From assembly GCF_014333425.1 (NCBI RefSeq), contig NZ_JACRYT010000007.1, positions 62,001 to 126,000 on the forward strand: DNA of 64,000 nt. The letters run 5' to 3'. The number at the start of each line of letters is the position of its first letter. The stretch's first letter is position 1. A program made the position numbers and the translations under genes. Positions 1 through 8,442 of the stretch are shown here, piece after piece. Under the pieces are notes generated by a model, which was not told the DNA's origin, did not search any database, and saw only the letters and a list, made by a program, of their open reading frames with translations. Source of the DNA: Zhenpiania hominis (lineage in GTDB: Bacteria; Bacillota; Clostridia; Peptostreptococcales; Anaerovoracaceae).

Positions 1-402
1 CGGCATTTGCAGGATACGGTACTTCCGAAACTGAAACAGCAACTTGCCGATACAAAAGGGATTTTCAAGGGTAAGGAGCGCAAGGCGCTCACAGAGCAGA
101 TACAGCGGACAGAAAAGGAAATCGCTGAAAAGCTGGATAAACTGCCCGATGTTCTGAAAGAGGACGGTTATCCCGATGTGCAGGCGTTCATGGCAACCTA
201 CCGCAAGGCGGAGGCTGTCGTGGAGCAGTACAATCGTGACCTTGCCGCATGGGAGCGGCAGGTCAGGGAAAAACAGAAACCCGCCCAAAAAGAGCAGGCA
301 AAGCCGCCCCGGCGGGAGAGCGTGCTGAAGCGCCTGCGCCAGCTTCAGGCGGAGGGCAAGATGCAAAAACCAAAGCGCAAAACCCACGACATGGAACGAT
401 AG
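1..402 (+). CDS. MobA/MobL-type relaxase, C-terminal fragment (5' end outside window)
   Basis: The reading frame is open to the first base, so the gene begins upstream and only about the last 133 residues are seen. They form a very charged, Lys/Glu/Gln-rich, coiled-coil-like tail ending in an arginine/lysine-rich stretch. This is what the C-terminus of clostridial MobA/MobL (MobQ-like) relaxases looks like: the catalytic tyrosine and HUH metal site are N-terminal and not visible here. Relaxases nick the transfer origin and pilot single-stranded DNA during conjugative mobilization. The assignment rests on overall composition and on the TnpV gene nearby, not on a catalytic motif. Two hairpins follow the stop codon. 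Confidence 0.55.
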   Translation, partial: RHLQDTVLPKLKQQLADTKGIFKGKERKALTEQIQRTEKEIAEKLDKLPDVLKEDGYPDVQAFMATYRKAEAVVEQYNRDLAAWERQVREKQKPAQKEQAKPPRRESVLKRLRQLQAEGKMQKPKRKTHDMER

Positions 403-420
403 CTTTCACATCAAAAACAA

Positions 421-489
421 CACCGCAGGCTTTTCCTGCGGTGCATACATAAAGGATGCGCCCCGTGGCTTCATTCCACAGGGGCGCAT
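421..489. terminator. Two stacked hairpins between convergent genes
   Basis: A 9-bp perfect stem (421-429 with 435-443, loop CTTTT) is followed by a longer stem, 456-468 with 476-489, built on ATGCGCCCC/GGGGCGCAT with a single bulged base. They sit between the relaxase stop and the stop of the leftward surface-protein gene, so they plausibly end transcription from both sides. Confidence 0.6.
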
Positions 490-501
490 AGTTATATGAA
501 T

Positions 502-2154
502 TTATTTACTGTATTTTCTCTTGCGGCTATAAACGGCTGTGCCAGTCAGGGCAGCGCCCGCTGCAAACATAACCGCAATCCAAAGGGCAAGATTGCTGTT
601 ATCGCCGGTTTGCGGTACATCCGTGTCGTCCGTCGTTCCGGTTGCCGCAATCGTTTCTGTCGTTCCTACATAGCCGCATACGGTGCATTCCTCGTGCTTG
701 GAGCCTGCTTCTGTGGCGGTAGCTTCCTTATCCGTTACCCATTCAAAAGTATGGGCGGCTTCGTTCATTTTGTCCCCGCAGTTTACGCATTCATTCCAAT
801 GGACGTTTTCATCCGATTCCCAAGCTGTCCCTGCAGTATGGCCGGTGGCAGTCCCAGAAGTAAAGGTTGATGTCCCAGCCTTCCCGCATACGCAGGAGTA
901 ATAATACTCCGCCGGGGCCGTACAGGTGGCTGCGCTTGCCTTGTAAGCGTCAGAAACGTCATCTTGATCATAGGTGTGAGTGTGTTTTAGGATATGCACA
1001 TAGGTATATGCACTCAAGCCGCTCAATGTTGTCGGTTCTTTATAAGGGGAGCCTTCAAAAAGACTTGTTCCCTCTTCACCGTTTTCTTTCATTCCCACTT
1101 TGACATCTATGAATGTTTCGGAAGAAGGAACGATGGACACTCCGTTTACTGCAGAAATTTTGCCTTTGACCAGGACATCGGAATTCCCTTCGATGGAAAT
1201 CGTATCTTCCGAATGCAGGCTATCTGTAACAGGGTTTCCCTTGCAGGTTGCTTCGACCGTGCTGTTTACAATGTGCATTGCGCCGCCGTTTCGTATGGCT
1301 ATTTGCGAACTTTCCGCTTTGAGGATGGAATCGCTTACGGTCAGATTCTGAGGCGTATAAACTGCGCTCGCATTTCCATTGCTCTTTACGGTTACCTGGC
1401 TGTTGTCCGAAATAGAAAGTCCGTTTATTGCGGCAAGTGCGATGTTATTGGCCCTTGTAGTCACATTCACAGTAGATCGCTCAATAGAAATGTTCCCATA
1501 ACTGACGACCGTGTTTCCGCCATCTGCCGAATTGAGAGTGGCATTCAGGGTACTGTCGGCAATCGACAGGTCTTCTTCCGCGTAAATGCAAAAATAATTC
1601 GTTCCCGCCCCCGTAAGAGTGACATTGGCATTATTTTTGATAGTCACCGACCTTAGCGCATGAAGGCCCTGAGCATCGTCGCTTGTTGTATTGATGTTCA
1701 GGGTTGCCCCGTCAACCGTAATATGTCCTGAAGTCTCTGCATTGTCGTCACAATAGACCCCAAAAAGACCGGAAGAATTTATGGTAAGGCTTCCGTTTCC
1801 TTCACTCTTAAATATGACATTTCCGCGATATCCAACGATTCCGCCGTCAGGAGTCGTGATGGTATTGCTGCCTTTTAAAAGGATTGTCAAATCCCCGCCA
1901 TAAAACGAAATCGGGATTGTAGTATCCGTGCGCGTTATTGTCGCATTCTCCAATGTCAGTACATTGTCGGATGGATCATATACTGCTGTACCGTCCCCGC
2001 ATTCTACGGTATAATTAGGGGCGTTGACAATGTCCACACCATTTACTTTGATGCCAGTGGAATTTGCCGCAAACACCGTGGTCGGAAAGAAGCAGACGAT
2101 AAGCATCAGCGATAGCAACACCGCTAAGGCTCGATTAAATGATTTGCATTTCAT
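502..2154 (-). CDS. Cell-wall-anchored surface protein with beta-helix-like repeats and PQTG sorting signal
   Basis: The 550-residue product begins with a clear Sec signal peptide (basic start, hydrophobic core, cleavage near the FAA at about residue 29). Residues 60-350 are a series of short repeats rich in Thr, Ser, Asn, Val and Ile with recurrent N-x-T/V patterns, as in right-handed beta-helix (pectate-lyase-like) adhesins. Residues about 390-510 carry Cys-x-x-Cys pairs and His/Trp-rich repeats common in clostridial surface proteins. The C-terminus is a sortase signal: VPQTGD, a hydrophobic segment, then RKRKYSK. The ATG overlaps the stop of the upstream TetR gene (ATGA), so the two are translationally coupled. 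No ligand or enzymatic activity can be read from the sequence. Probably cargo of the mobile element. Confidence 0.8.
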   Translation of the reverse strand: MKCKSFNRALAVLLSLMLIVCFFPTTVFAANSTGIKVNGVDIVNAPNYTVECGDGTAVYDPSDNVLTLENATITRTDTTIPISFYGGDLTILLKGSNTITTPDGGIVGYRGNVIFKSEGNGSLTINSSGLFGVYCDDNAETSGHITVDGATLNINTTSDDAQGLHALRSVTIKNNANVTLTGAGTNYFCIYAEEDLSIADSTLNATLNSADGGNTVVSYGNISIERSTVNVTTRANNIALAAINGLSISDNSQVTVKSNGNASAVYTPQNLTVSDSILKAESSQIAIRNGGAMHIVNSTVEATCKGNPVTDSLHSEDTISIEGNSDVLVKGKISAVNGVSIVPSSETFIDVKVGMKENGEEGTSLFEGSPYKEPTTLSGLSAYTYVHILKHTHTYDQDDVSDAYKASAATCTAPAEYYYSCVCGKAGTSTFTSGTATGHTAGTAWESDENVHWNECVNCGDKMNEAAHTFEWVTDKEATATEAGSKHEECTVCGYVGTTETIAATGTTDDTDVPQTGDNSNLALWIAVMFAAGAALTGTAVYSRKRKYSK

Positions 2155-2738
2155 AGATTTTCCTCCTTTGGTCTATTTTCTTTTACAAACAGCTTCAGCG
2201 AAACACGGATCGCATCCAGCTGCAATTTCAGATATTCCTCGTCCTCAAACAGCGCATAGTGGACGCAGGCCCGGACAAAAATGTAGATCATTCCCTGAAT
2301 AAAATCCACCGGCATTCCCAGCTTGCCGGAAAGCAGCATGGCGTACTGGTGGTAGCGGACATTTACGCCCTGGAAAAACACCTTGCCGTGCTCCCGGTAT
2401 TTGGGGCTGGCGTACACCTGATACATAAAGCGGTATTTCCCGCCGTGCAGCTTCGCCGTGATGTACGGCATTTCCTTTAAGAAACGTTCAATGTCCTCAA
2501 AGCTCCGTGGCGCCCGCGCCATGAAGTCGTCCTCCACCTTTGCCATGCAGTGGGCGGTGGATTCGATGATGAGGTTGTCCTTGCTGCCGAAGTAATAGAG
2601 CAGCGCCCCGTTCGTAACCCCGCAGGCTTCTGCCAGCATTTTCAGGCCGGTGTTTTCCAGCCCGTTTTTGCAGAACACCTCAAAGCAGGTTTCCAAAAGG
2701 GCGGCGCGTCTTTCTGGACTTCCTTTTTCGTCTGCCAT
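2151..2738 (-). CDS. TetR/AcrR-family transcriptional regulator
   Basis: A 195-residue protein. The chosen ATG follows a strong GGAGGGAGG site eight bases upstream; an in-frame extension of 27 codons further upstream has no such site. The N-terminal 60 residues have the TetR layout: helix with R-x-A-L-L-E, LKMLAEACGV and the recognition helix ending in LLYYFGSKDNLI. The rest is a helical ligand or dimer domain. Its stop overlaps the start of the wall-anchored surface protein, so the regulator probably controls itself and that protein. A GACAG-N8-CTGTC inverted repeat about 30 bases upstream of the start is a candidate operator. The inducer is unknown. Confidence 0.85.
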   Translation of the reverse strand: MADEKGSPERRAALLETCFEVFCKNGLENTGLKMLAEACGVTNGALLYYFGSKDNLIIESTAHCMAKVEDDFMARAPRSFEDIERFLKEMPYITAKLHGGKYRFMYQVYASPKYREHGKVFFQGVNVRYHQYAMLLSGKLGMPVDFIQGMIYIFVRACVHYALFEDEEYLKLQLDAIRVSLKLFVKENRPKEENL

Positions 2739-2768
2739 GAAATTCCTCCCTCCGTTTTTGATTGACCG

Positions 2769-2786
2769 GACAGTTAATACGCTGTC
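2769..2786. promoter_or_regulatory. Candidate TetR operator
   Basis: Perfect inverted repeat GACAG-TTAATACG-CTGTC located about 30 bases upstream of the TetR start codon and overlapping a TTGACA-like -35 hexamer on the minus strand. Placement over the promoter is what an autoregulatory TetR operator would show; binding is inferred. Confidence 0.4.
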
Positions 2787-3094
2787 AAAAAATTTTGCAT
2801 CGTCCACTGGACAACGCAAAAAGGCATACCCTACCCGTTTGTAGCTTGACAGAGAGAATGAGCAGAATTATGGTTTGATTGTTATCAGTGTACTTCCTGC
2901 CATCCTTTTTGTCAAGCTCATCTCTGGATATAACTTTACACATATAACTTACCACAAAACCGGCTAATTTTCAACCTTTTTTCGAGAGAAGAACGAATAT
3001 GCTGTTGACACCAAATCAAATCGTCAATCCTGTTGTGTAAACATTTAGAGGTCAAAAAAGCCTGATTTTAAGCCATTTCTAGAGCATAAACTTT

Positions 3095-3124
3095 GAGTGG
3101 CAAGGTGTTTGTACCTTGCCACTC
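3095..3124 (-). terminator. Perfect 12-bp hairpin downstream of the TnpV pair
   Basis: GAGTGGCAAGGT pairs perfectly with ACCTTGCCACTC around a six-base loop, 27 bases downstream of the 48-aa gene. The T tract is weak on both strands, so this may be a processing/stability hairpin rather than an efficient intrinsic terminator. Confidence 0.5.
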
Positions 3125-3151
3125 AATTTTGCGTCTGAAAGCGTTACAGGC

Positions 3152-3298
3152 TCATTTTTGCAGCTTTATCATTACCTCGTCTATAAGGTCTGTATATCTG
3201 CCCTGCGCCAGCATCTTATTGCGGTAAGCAAGCAGAGCGTTGAAAAGATACCGTATTTCTTCTGCCGTCAAATAAAGGTGGTATTTCTTCTTTCTCAT
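3152..3298 (-). CDS. Small conserved mobile-element protein (48 aa) downstream of tnpV
   Basis: A 48-residue frame read from the minus strand, beginning MRKKKYHLYLTAEE and ending in KLQK. Its ATG overlaps the TnpV stop (ATGA), which argues it is translated with TnpV. Small basic/helical proteins with this YHLYLT-x-E-E-x-R-x-L pattern accompany relaxase and TnpV genes in clostridial integrative elements, as I recall them; the function is unknown. The coupling and the protein-like composition support it as a real gene, despite its size. Confidence 0.7.
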   Translation of the reverse strand: MRKKKYHLYLTAEEIRYLFNALLAYRNKMLAQGRYTDLIDEVMIKLQK

Positions 3299-3675
3299 AC
3301 GAAGATCACCTCAGCGTTGACGGTTTCTATGACCGCCGACCGCAGGGCGTTCATTCTCTGCACCCATTCCATCTGATTGTCGGCTTTCAGCGTTTCGGTA
3401 ATGCCCTCACGCTCTGCCCGCTGCTTCATAAGCCGGTCAAACAGTTCCTGCGCCTGTTCTTCAACATCGGCAAGATAGGATTGCAGCTTGCCGCTTGTCA
3501 AAAGGCTGGTATAAAGCGCCTTTTTATGCTCTCGGATATACCGCAAATGCCGCCGCCCCCATACGCCGATAGACCGTTCTTCTTTTTCGGCTGGTAAATC
3601 CAAGCAGGGAATATAATAATCGCCCCATAGCTCATACCAAAGACCGTTTTGCTTGTTGTAGATGTACTGTTTCAT
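3295..3675 (-). CDS. tnpV: TnpV-family transposon-encoded protein
   Basis: A 126-residue protein. The start used here (MKQYIYNKQNG) follows an AATTTTGGAGG site; the in-frame ATG eleven codons earlier lacks one. It has the TnpV pattern: an N-terminal GLWYELWGDYYIPCL segment, a basic middle (GRRHLRYIREH) and a long helical C-terminus. TnpV proteins are found in Tn4451-type and related mobilizable transposons of clostridia, usually beside recombinase and excision genes; their biochemical role is not established. A TATAAT-like hexamer lies within 20 bases upstream. No recombinase gene is present nearby, which suggests that only part of the element remains here or that the order is rearranged. Confidence 0.8.
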   Translation of the reverse strand: MKQYIYNKQNGLWYELWGDYYIPCLDLPAEKEERSIGVWGRRHLRYIREHKKALYTSLLTSGKLQSYLADVEEQAQELFDRLMKQRAEREGITETLKADNQMEWVQRMNALRSAVIETVNAEVIFV

Positions 3676-3929
3676 TTTGTAATCCTCCAAAATTATATAT
3701 TCGCACATACATCACAGTTTCCCGATTGCCACACTCTGTTATATCTTGTTATGAGATTTTCTTGCCCTTGTATTTGCCCTTATGAGCAAGGAGAGAAAGA
3801 GTAAACTTGTGTGTAACCGTATAAAGAGATAAGGAGAATACATTGCGATAAATCCTTTATTTTCAGGGCTTTTGGAGGATTTTATTAAAACACTGTAACC
3901 TCTGTTGAGAGGTCATAATTTACTGATAT

Positions 3930-4265
3930 TCAAATTTCGCTTTGAAGAACTTGAATGGAAGCCCGGATCGACGCAATATCCTTTTCCAGGGATTCCTGTT
4001 TTTTCTCGTAGAGCGGCAGCAGATGTTCCCGGATTCCGTCATCCCGGATATCATACATCCGGATAATCTGTAAATACTGTTTAATCTCATCCAGATTAAA
4101 AGATAGTTCTTTCAACTTGCAGATCCCTTCCATTTCCGCAATATCGGAAGCAGTAAAGTTATATTGGGAGTTTTTCTTGTTCGGCGCTAAAAGCCCGATC
4201 CGGATATAGAAGCGTACAGTTGTCGGTGATACCCCAAATCTTTCACAAAATTTTCCGATTTTCAT
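3930..4265 (-). CDS. MerR-family transcriptional regulator
   Basis: A 111-residue protein with the MerR winged-helix (KIGKFCERFGVSPTTVRFYIRIGLL, residues about 1-45) followed by a coiled-coil dimerization helix; no separate effector domain remains. ATG at 4265 is preferred over the GTG one codon upstream because it is eight bases from GGGAGG. The gene is divergent from the CoA-transferase operon with about 360 bp between the starts. MerR proteins usually act on a neighbouring promoter with a long spacer, and a TTGCGT/TATAAT pair with a 19-bp spacer precedes the operon. The inducer is unknown. Confidence 0.85.
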   Translation of the reverse strand: MKIGKFCERFGVSPTTVRFYIRIGLLAPNKKNSQYNFTASDIAEMEGICKLKELSFNLDEIKQYLQIIRMYDIRDDGIREHLLPLYEKKQESLEKDIASIRASIQVLQSEI

Positions 4266-4521
4266 CACTTATCCCTCCCATCCGAACCCAAAGTTTCATT
4301 TCTAAAATCATACAATAAGTTGTCTGTTTGTACAATAAAATTCAGACTATTTCGCGCGTCCTTTTTCCCCGCCTTCTATACTATTGTCCATATTTTTAAC
4401 AGAAAATCCGAATTTTATCCAAAATCTATAGTCTGCTCTATATTTTTGACAATTTTCGCTTGAATTTGCTCGTTTTGTTTTTTCTATTAACTAAATATTC
4501 TAAAAACTCAAAATCTTCCTC

Positions 4522-4552
4522 TTGCGTTTCACCATGCTCCATTATTTATAAT
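4522..4552 (+). promoter_or_regulatory. Candidate MerR-type promoter of the CoA-transferase operon
   Basis: TTGCGT (4522-4527) and TATAAT (4547-4552) are separated by 19 bases, the long spacing typical of promoters that MerR proteins activate by DNA untwisting (known for the family). No convincing dyad is visible in the spacer, so the assignment is tentative. The rest of the 4266-4624 gap is AT-rich and shows no other feature. Confidence 0.4.
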
Positions 4553-4624
4553 GCAGCTATAGCAAAAAACGTTTTTCGCTTTGACACCATTCATCATTCT
4601 ACAGGAAAGAAAGGAGTGATTCTC

Positions 4625-5824
4625 TTGACACAGGACAGGCAGGGACCTCTGACTGGAATCCGTATCCTGGATCTGACCCGGGTGCTCTCCGGACCTTACA
4701 CATCCATGATGCTGGCCGATCTGGGCGCGGAAGTCATCAAACTGGAAATGCCTGAAATCGGAGATGATTCCAGACATTTCGGTCCATTTCAAAAAGACGA
4801 GAGCGCTTACTTTATGAGCGTCAACCGCAACAAAAAGAGCATTACACTGAATTTGAAATCCGAAAAAGGAAAAGAAATTTTTAAAAAACTGGCTGCGCAG
4901 GTGGATGTCATTCTTGAAAATTACCGCCCCGGTACCATGGAAAAACTGGGATTGGATTACGACACCATCTGTCAGGTCAACCCCGGAATCATCTACGCAT
5001 CTATTTCCGGATTCGGACAAACCGGGCCTTACAGCAGGCGCGCCGCCTATGACGGAATTGTCCAGGCTATGGGCGGAATTATGGGAATTACGGGCGAAAA
5101 GGGCGGAAAACCAGTGAAAATCGGTTCGTCCATCGGCGATATTATCGCGGGCATGTTCTGCTCGACCGGTATTCTCGCCGCCTATATCCACCGGCAGAAC
5201 ACCGGAAAGGGCCAGTATATTGATGTTGCTATGCTGGATTCTCAGGTGGCGATCCTGGAAAATGCCATTGCTCGTTATACCGTTACGGGGAAGGTTCCAA
5301 AGCCTACAGGAAATACGCATACTTCGATCTTCCCATTTGAAACATTCCCAACGGCAAGCGAAGATATTATGATTGCTGCAGGAAACGATGTGCTGTGGAG
5401 CAAACTCTGCACCGCTCTGGACTGCGAAGAGCTGATTACAGACGAACGGTTTTCCACAAATCCGGAACGGGGATATCATCATGATGAAATGTTCGCCCTC
5501 CTGTGCGAACGCCTGGTTGGGAAAAAGGCAGACGAGTGGGTAAAGATTCTCGATGACGCAGGCGTACCCTGCAGTCTGATCAATACGATCGATAAGGTTC
5601 TTGAAAACCCGCAGATTCAGGCAAGAAATATGATCGTCGAAGTGGAACATCCAAAAGCGGGCAAAAACCTGATCGCCGGACTCCCTATCAAAATGAGCCT
5701 CACGCCGGGAGCCGTCTACAAAGCCGCTCCTGTGCTGGGGGAGGACAATCGCAGTGTTTATAAGGAAATGGCCGGGATTGGAGAGGATGAGCTGGAAGAA
5801 CTGAAAAAGAAAGGGGTTATCTGA
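4625..5824 (+). CDS. Class III CoA-transferase (CaiB/BaiF family)
   Basis: A 399-residue protein, the usual length of family III CoA-transferases, which move CoA between carboxylic acids through an aspartyl-CoA anhydride. The start is TTG at 4625, eight bases after AAAGGAG and directly before LTQDRQGPLTGIRILDLTRV; earlier in-frame ATGs would add 55 residues not found in the family. Visible motifs are LSGPYTSMMLADLGAEVIKLE, the NRNKKSITLNL segment, and SGFGQTGPYS followed by AYDG, whose Asp (about residue 143) is the expected catalytic residue. It heads an operon with two membrane proteins and an M42 peptidase. The acid substrate cannot be told from sequence. Confidence 0.9.
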   Translation: MTQDRQGPLTGIRILDLTRVLSGPYTSMMLADLGAEVIKLEMPEIGDDSRHFGPFQKDESAYFMSVNRNKKSITLNLKSEKGKEIFKKLAAQVDVILENYRPGTMEKLGLDYDTICQVNPGIIYASISGFGQTGPYSRRAAYDGIVQAMGGIMGITGEKGGKPVKIGSSIGDIIAGMFCSTGILAAYIHRQNTGKGQYIDVAMLDSQVAILENAIARYTVTGKVPKPTGNTHTSIFPFETFPTASEDIMIAAGNDVLWSKLCTALDCEELITDERFSTNPERGYHHDEMFALLCERLVGKKADEWVKILDDAGVPCSLINTIDKVLENPQIQARNMIVEVEHPKAGKNLIAGLPIKMSLTPGAVYKAAPVLGEDNRSVYKEMAGIGEDELEELKKKGVI

Positions 5825-5867
5825 TCGCAATTATCTACCTTTAAAAAGTACAGAAAGGAATGCTGTT

Positions 5868-6584
5868 ATGGAAAATTTAAATGCTTTAGAAGTTGCCAAC
5901 AGCCCTGCGGTCTGGGCGCTGGCGTCAATCGCTGTAATTGCTGTACTAGTTGAAACCATCTTATTTCTCCGGCTGGCGAGAAAAGCAGCCGGCCTGAAAG
6001 AAATTAACCTGACGAAAAAGCAGTGCAACCGCGCGCTCCGCGCCGGCGTTGTATCTGCAATCGGACCGGCCTTCGGTGTCTTCATTGTTATGATCGGCCT
6101 CATTTCCGTGCTGGGCGGACCGATTTCCTGGCTGCGTCTGTCGGTAATCGGCGGAGCTACCACAGAACTTACTGCCGCGACCGTCGGCGTAAACGCTTTG
6201 GGCGGAGATATTTCGGAACCATTATCGATGATGGAACTTTCCAACGCCTGGTGGACTATGTCCATCAACGCCTGCGGCTGGCTGGTTGTCACCTGGATTT
6301 TTGGAAGCAGAATGGAAAAAGTCCGCAATCGGATCGGCGGAGGCGACAGCCGCTGGATGGAAATCTTCTCCAGTGCTGCCACACTTGGAATTTTCGGCGC
6401 CTTCTGCAGTGAGTACGTTGTTACCGGTATTCAGAGCGTGGATTACAAAGTTGTGCTGGTAATGGCTGTTTCCGCTGCCGCCATGTGGGCTCTGCAGCAG
6501 CTCTCCAACCGCTGGAAATGGCTGAAAGAATACTGCCTCGGTCTTGCGATGGTAGCGGGGATTGCGTCCGCGATGATTTTTTAG
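5868..6584 (+). CDS. DUF5058-like integral membrane protein
   Basis: A 238-residue hydrophobic protein with about five or six predicted membrane spans (residues 15-40, 60-90, 125-145, 165-190, 195-235). Conserved-looking polar points within the spans include GPAFGVFIVMIGLIS and the GGATTELTAATVGVNALGG stretch. I recognise it as probably DUF5058, a family of small membrane proteins often found next to a second membrane protein and a hydrolase in clostridia; no transport activity is established. The gene starts 43 bp after the CoA-transferase, with an AGAAAGGA site, and is followed by another membrane gene 31 bp away. The pair may form one heteromeric carrier (inference). Confidence 0.6.
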   Translation: MENLNALEVANSPAVWALASIAVIAVLVETILFLRLARKAAGLKEINLTKKQCNRALRAGVVSAIGPAFGVFIVMIGLISVLGGPISWLRLSVIGGATTELTAATVGVNALGGDISEPLSMMELSNAWWTMSINACGWLVVTWIFGSRMEKVRNRIGGGDSRWMEIFSSAATLGIFGAFCSEYVVTGIQSVDYKVVLVMAVSAAAMWALQQLSNRWKWLKEYCLGLAMVAGIASAMIF

Positions 6585-6615
6585 CACCTGAAGGAAACAG
6601 AAAGTGAGGAAAACC

Positions 6616-7299
6616 ATGAATAATAATCTTTCTTTTAATGAACTCTGGCGAAAAAAGGTTACAAGGATCGGCACCATTATGATCCCGGTCGTTATGGTAA
6701 GCATGTTTCTTCCGGTTATCTATTTGAAACTCCGGTACGGCGTCTTTCCGGACTGGTCCATCGCCCTGTCCTCCTGGGCAACCATCGCCGCGGCCTTTGG
6801 AGCCTATTACTTTATTGAACCGCTCTCTTATTATCCGATTCTGGGACTGACCGGAACGTATATGTCCATGACTGCCGGAAGCATCTCGGATGTTCGTGTA
6901 CCCGCTGCTTCTGTGGCTCAGGAATCGGTAGGAGTTCCGTATGGTTCAGACCGGGGGTCCGTTGTATCCACGATCGGTATTGCAGGTTCTCTGTTTACAA
7001 CCCTCACGGTCGTGTTCATCACAGCGGTCTTTGGTACATCCATTATTGGACTGTTTCCAGAGAAATTGCTTTCTGCAGTGCAGTCTTATACGGTCCCGGC
7101 TGTATTCGCCGCCGTCTATGTTCAGTTCTGCAGATTCGAACCGAGACTCAGCTTTATCATCCTTATTACAACCGTTATCTACCTGCTGCTGGCGCACATT
7201 TACGGCCTTATGATGATAACTGCAGTTATCATTCCGGTACTGCTGTCGCGCCTGCTCTATAAAAAAGGATTCTTCGGAAAGCAGGATTCAGATTCATAA
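6616..7299 (+). CDS. Integral membrane protein, partner of the preceding membrane gene
   Basis: A 227-residue protein with about six hydrophobic segments. ATG at 6616 is chosen because it lies six bases after GTGAGG; the GTG at 6604 is itself part of that site. The loop GSISDVRVPAASVAQESVGVPYGSDRG between spans three and four (about residues 90-115) is unusually polar and rich in small residues, as in a substrate-facing re-entrant loop. No family is recognised with certainty. It sits between the DUF5058-like gene and an M42 peptidase, all on one strand with gaps of about 30 bp. A two-subunit importer feeding the cytoplasmic peptidase is the simplest reading (inference). Confidence 0.55.
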   Translation: MNNNLSFNELWRKKVTRIGTIMIPVVMVSMFLPVIYLKLRYGVFPDWSIALSSWATIAAAFGAYYFIEPLSYYPILGLTGTYMSMTAGSISDVRVPAASVAQESVGVPYGSDRGSVVSTIGIAGSLFTTLTVVFITAVFGTSIIGLFPEKLLSAVQSYTVPAVFAAVYVQFCRFEPRLSFIILITTVIYLLLAHIYGLMMITAVIIPVLLSRLLYKKGFFGKQDSDS

Positions 7300-7326
7300 A
7301 ACTCAGGAAAAAGAAAGGAACCGCAA

Positions 7327-8424
7327 ATGAAAGAACAACTCAAAAAAGACATTCAGACTTTAACGCAACTGATCAGTGTTGACGGCTCCGAAGCCGAAGT
7401 CGGCCGCTATATAAAACAGCGCCTGGAAGCGGTATGTGACAAAGTGGAAGTTTCCGGCATGGGAACGGTAACCGGATTTCTAAAGGGTTCCCGTCCCGGC
7501 AAGCGCGCTATTGTAACCGCCCACATGGATGAAATCGGTTTTATTGTAAAAAACATCACAGAGGACGGATTCATCCTGTTTGAAAAGGTTGGCGATTTTT
7601 CCAATAAAGTCATTCCGGCCAGAAAAGTCTGGATTCAGACGGAAAAAGGCCGCGTTCCCGGTGTAATCGGGCTGCGGGCCGCCCATATCATGACTCCGGA
7701 AGAGGCCGGCAAAGTTGAGAGCACAAAGCAGGCCTATATCGATGTCGGCGCATTTTCCAAAGAAGAGGCACAGTCTTACGGAATCCGCCTCGGAGATAAG
7801 ATTGTACTGCAGAGCGACTTTCTGGAAATGTCCAATCCGGATCTGGTCTGCACAAAATCCCTCGACAACCGGACCGGCTGCGCGATTTTGCTGCAGCTGC
7901 TGGAAACCATCGACAAAGATGCTCTGGAAGGCGAAATCGTTGCGGTATTCTCCGTTCTGGAAGAAACAACGATTGCAGGAATGGTCAGTCCGGCCACTCA
8001 GATCGATCCGGACTACGCGATCGTCCTTGACACGGTTCCATGCGGAGATGTTCCCGATGTGAATACAGCCCGTGAACTCCCCGTCTATATGGACCGCGGA
8101 CCGGTCCTGATTCTCGCTCAGGGAGATCCGGACTTCCGACGTTATTCCTGCATGCATCCGGCTCTCAGAAGGGGTTTATACGACGCGGCTGACACCCTCG
8201 GTATGACGCTGCAGGAGCTGGTTATCAGCGAAAACCTTTATATTACGGAAGAAAGCATCATGCATACGGCAGGAAGCGGGATTCCGGCCGCGACGCTGGC
8301 AATCCCCAGACGGTACTCCCATACGCCAGTCGAACTGCTGAATATCAACGACGCGGTAAAAACCGCCCAGCTTTTAAAGCGGTTTATCGAAATGCAGGGA
8401 GGTCTTGACATTACATTTTTCTAG
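7327..8424 (+). CDS. M42-family metallo-aminopeptidase/hydrolase
   Basis: A 365-residue protein of normal length for M42 (FrvX/YsdC/PepA) peptidases, cytosolic two-metal enzymes that trim peptides. The expected metal and catalytic residues are present: H66 in AHMDEIG, D180 in SLDNRTG, E212-E213 in VLEET, D235 in VLDTVP and H332 in RYSHTPVE. The stretch after E212-E213 (TTIAG) differs from the common VGLRGA. RBS AAAGAAAGGA lies six bases upstream. It is the fourth gene of the CoA-transferase operon, so its substrate may be an amide or peptide imported by the two membrane proteins rather than general peptides (inference). Confidence 0.88.
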   Translation: MKEQLKKDIQTLTQLISVDGSEAEVGRYIKQRLEAVCDKVEVSGMGTVTGFLKGSRPGKRAIVTAHMDEIGFIVKNITEDGFILFEKVGDFSNKVIPARKVWIQTEKGRVPGVIGLRAAHIMTPEEAGKVESTKQAYIDVGAFSKEEAQSYGIRLGDKIVLQSDFLEMSNPDLVCTKSLDNRTGCAILLQLLETIDKDALEGEIVAVFSVLEETTIAGMVSPATQIDPDYAIVLDTVPCGDVPDVNTARELPVYMDRGPVLILAQGDPDFRRYSCMHPALRRGLYDAADTLGMTLQELVISENLYITEESIMHTAGSGIPAATLAIPRRYSHTPVELLNINDAVKTAQLLKRFIEMQGGLDITFF

Positions 8425-8442
8425 CTCAGGAAAGGACTTTGT

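Larger units (their letters stand above)
2739..3151. other. 413-bp non-coding stretch between tetR and the small TnpV-companion gene
   Basis: It holds the likely promoter and operator of the TetR gene at its left end and a perfect 12-bp stem hairpin near its right end (both listed separately). The middle (about 2830-3090) is AT-rich with TTGACA-like hexamers but no coding frame, RNA gene or repeat that I can support. Confidence 0.6.
1..3720. mobile_element. Remnant of a mobilizable/integrative element
   Basis: The left end carries the 3' part of a MobA/MobL-type relaxase, a regulator plus cell-surface cargo pair, a TnpV-family gene and its usual small companion. TnpV and mobilization proteins are typical of Tn4451-like and other clostridial mobilizable elements (family knowledge). 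No integrase or serine recombinase lies to the right of TnpV, and no direct repeats marking attachment sites were recognised, so the right boundary, placed after the TnpV promoter region near 3.7-3.9 kb, is an inference. The element continues beyond the left edge of the window. Confidence 0.6.

Noticed and set aside
1..3900. Complete integrative element with both ends
   Set aside because: No recombinase and no pair of end repeats in the window; only a remnant can be claimed.
3898..3914. ACCTCT-GTTG-AGAGGT hairpin as terminator of the MerR gene or element end
   Set aside because: Stem only six bp and no T tract on either strand; no matching direct repeat found to mark an attachment site.
4529..5830. 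433-aa open frame antisense to the CoA-transferase
   Set aside because: The opposite strand has full family motifs and an RBS; this frame has none and gives a composition without known domains.
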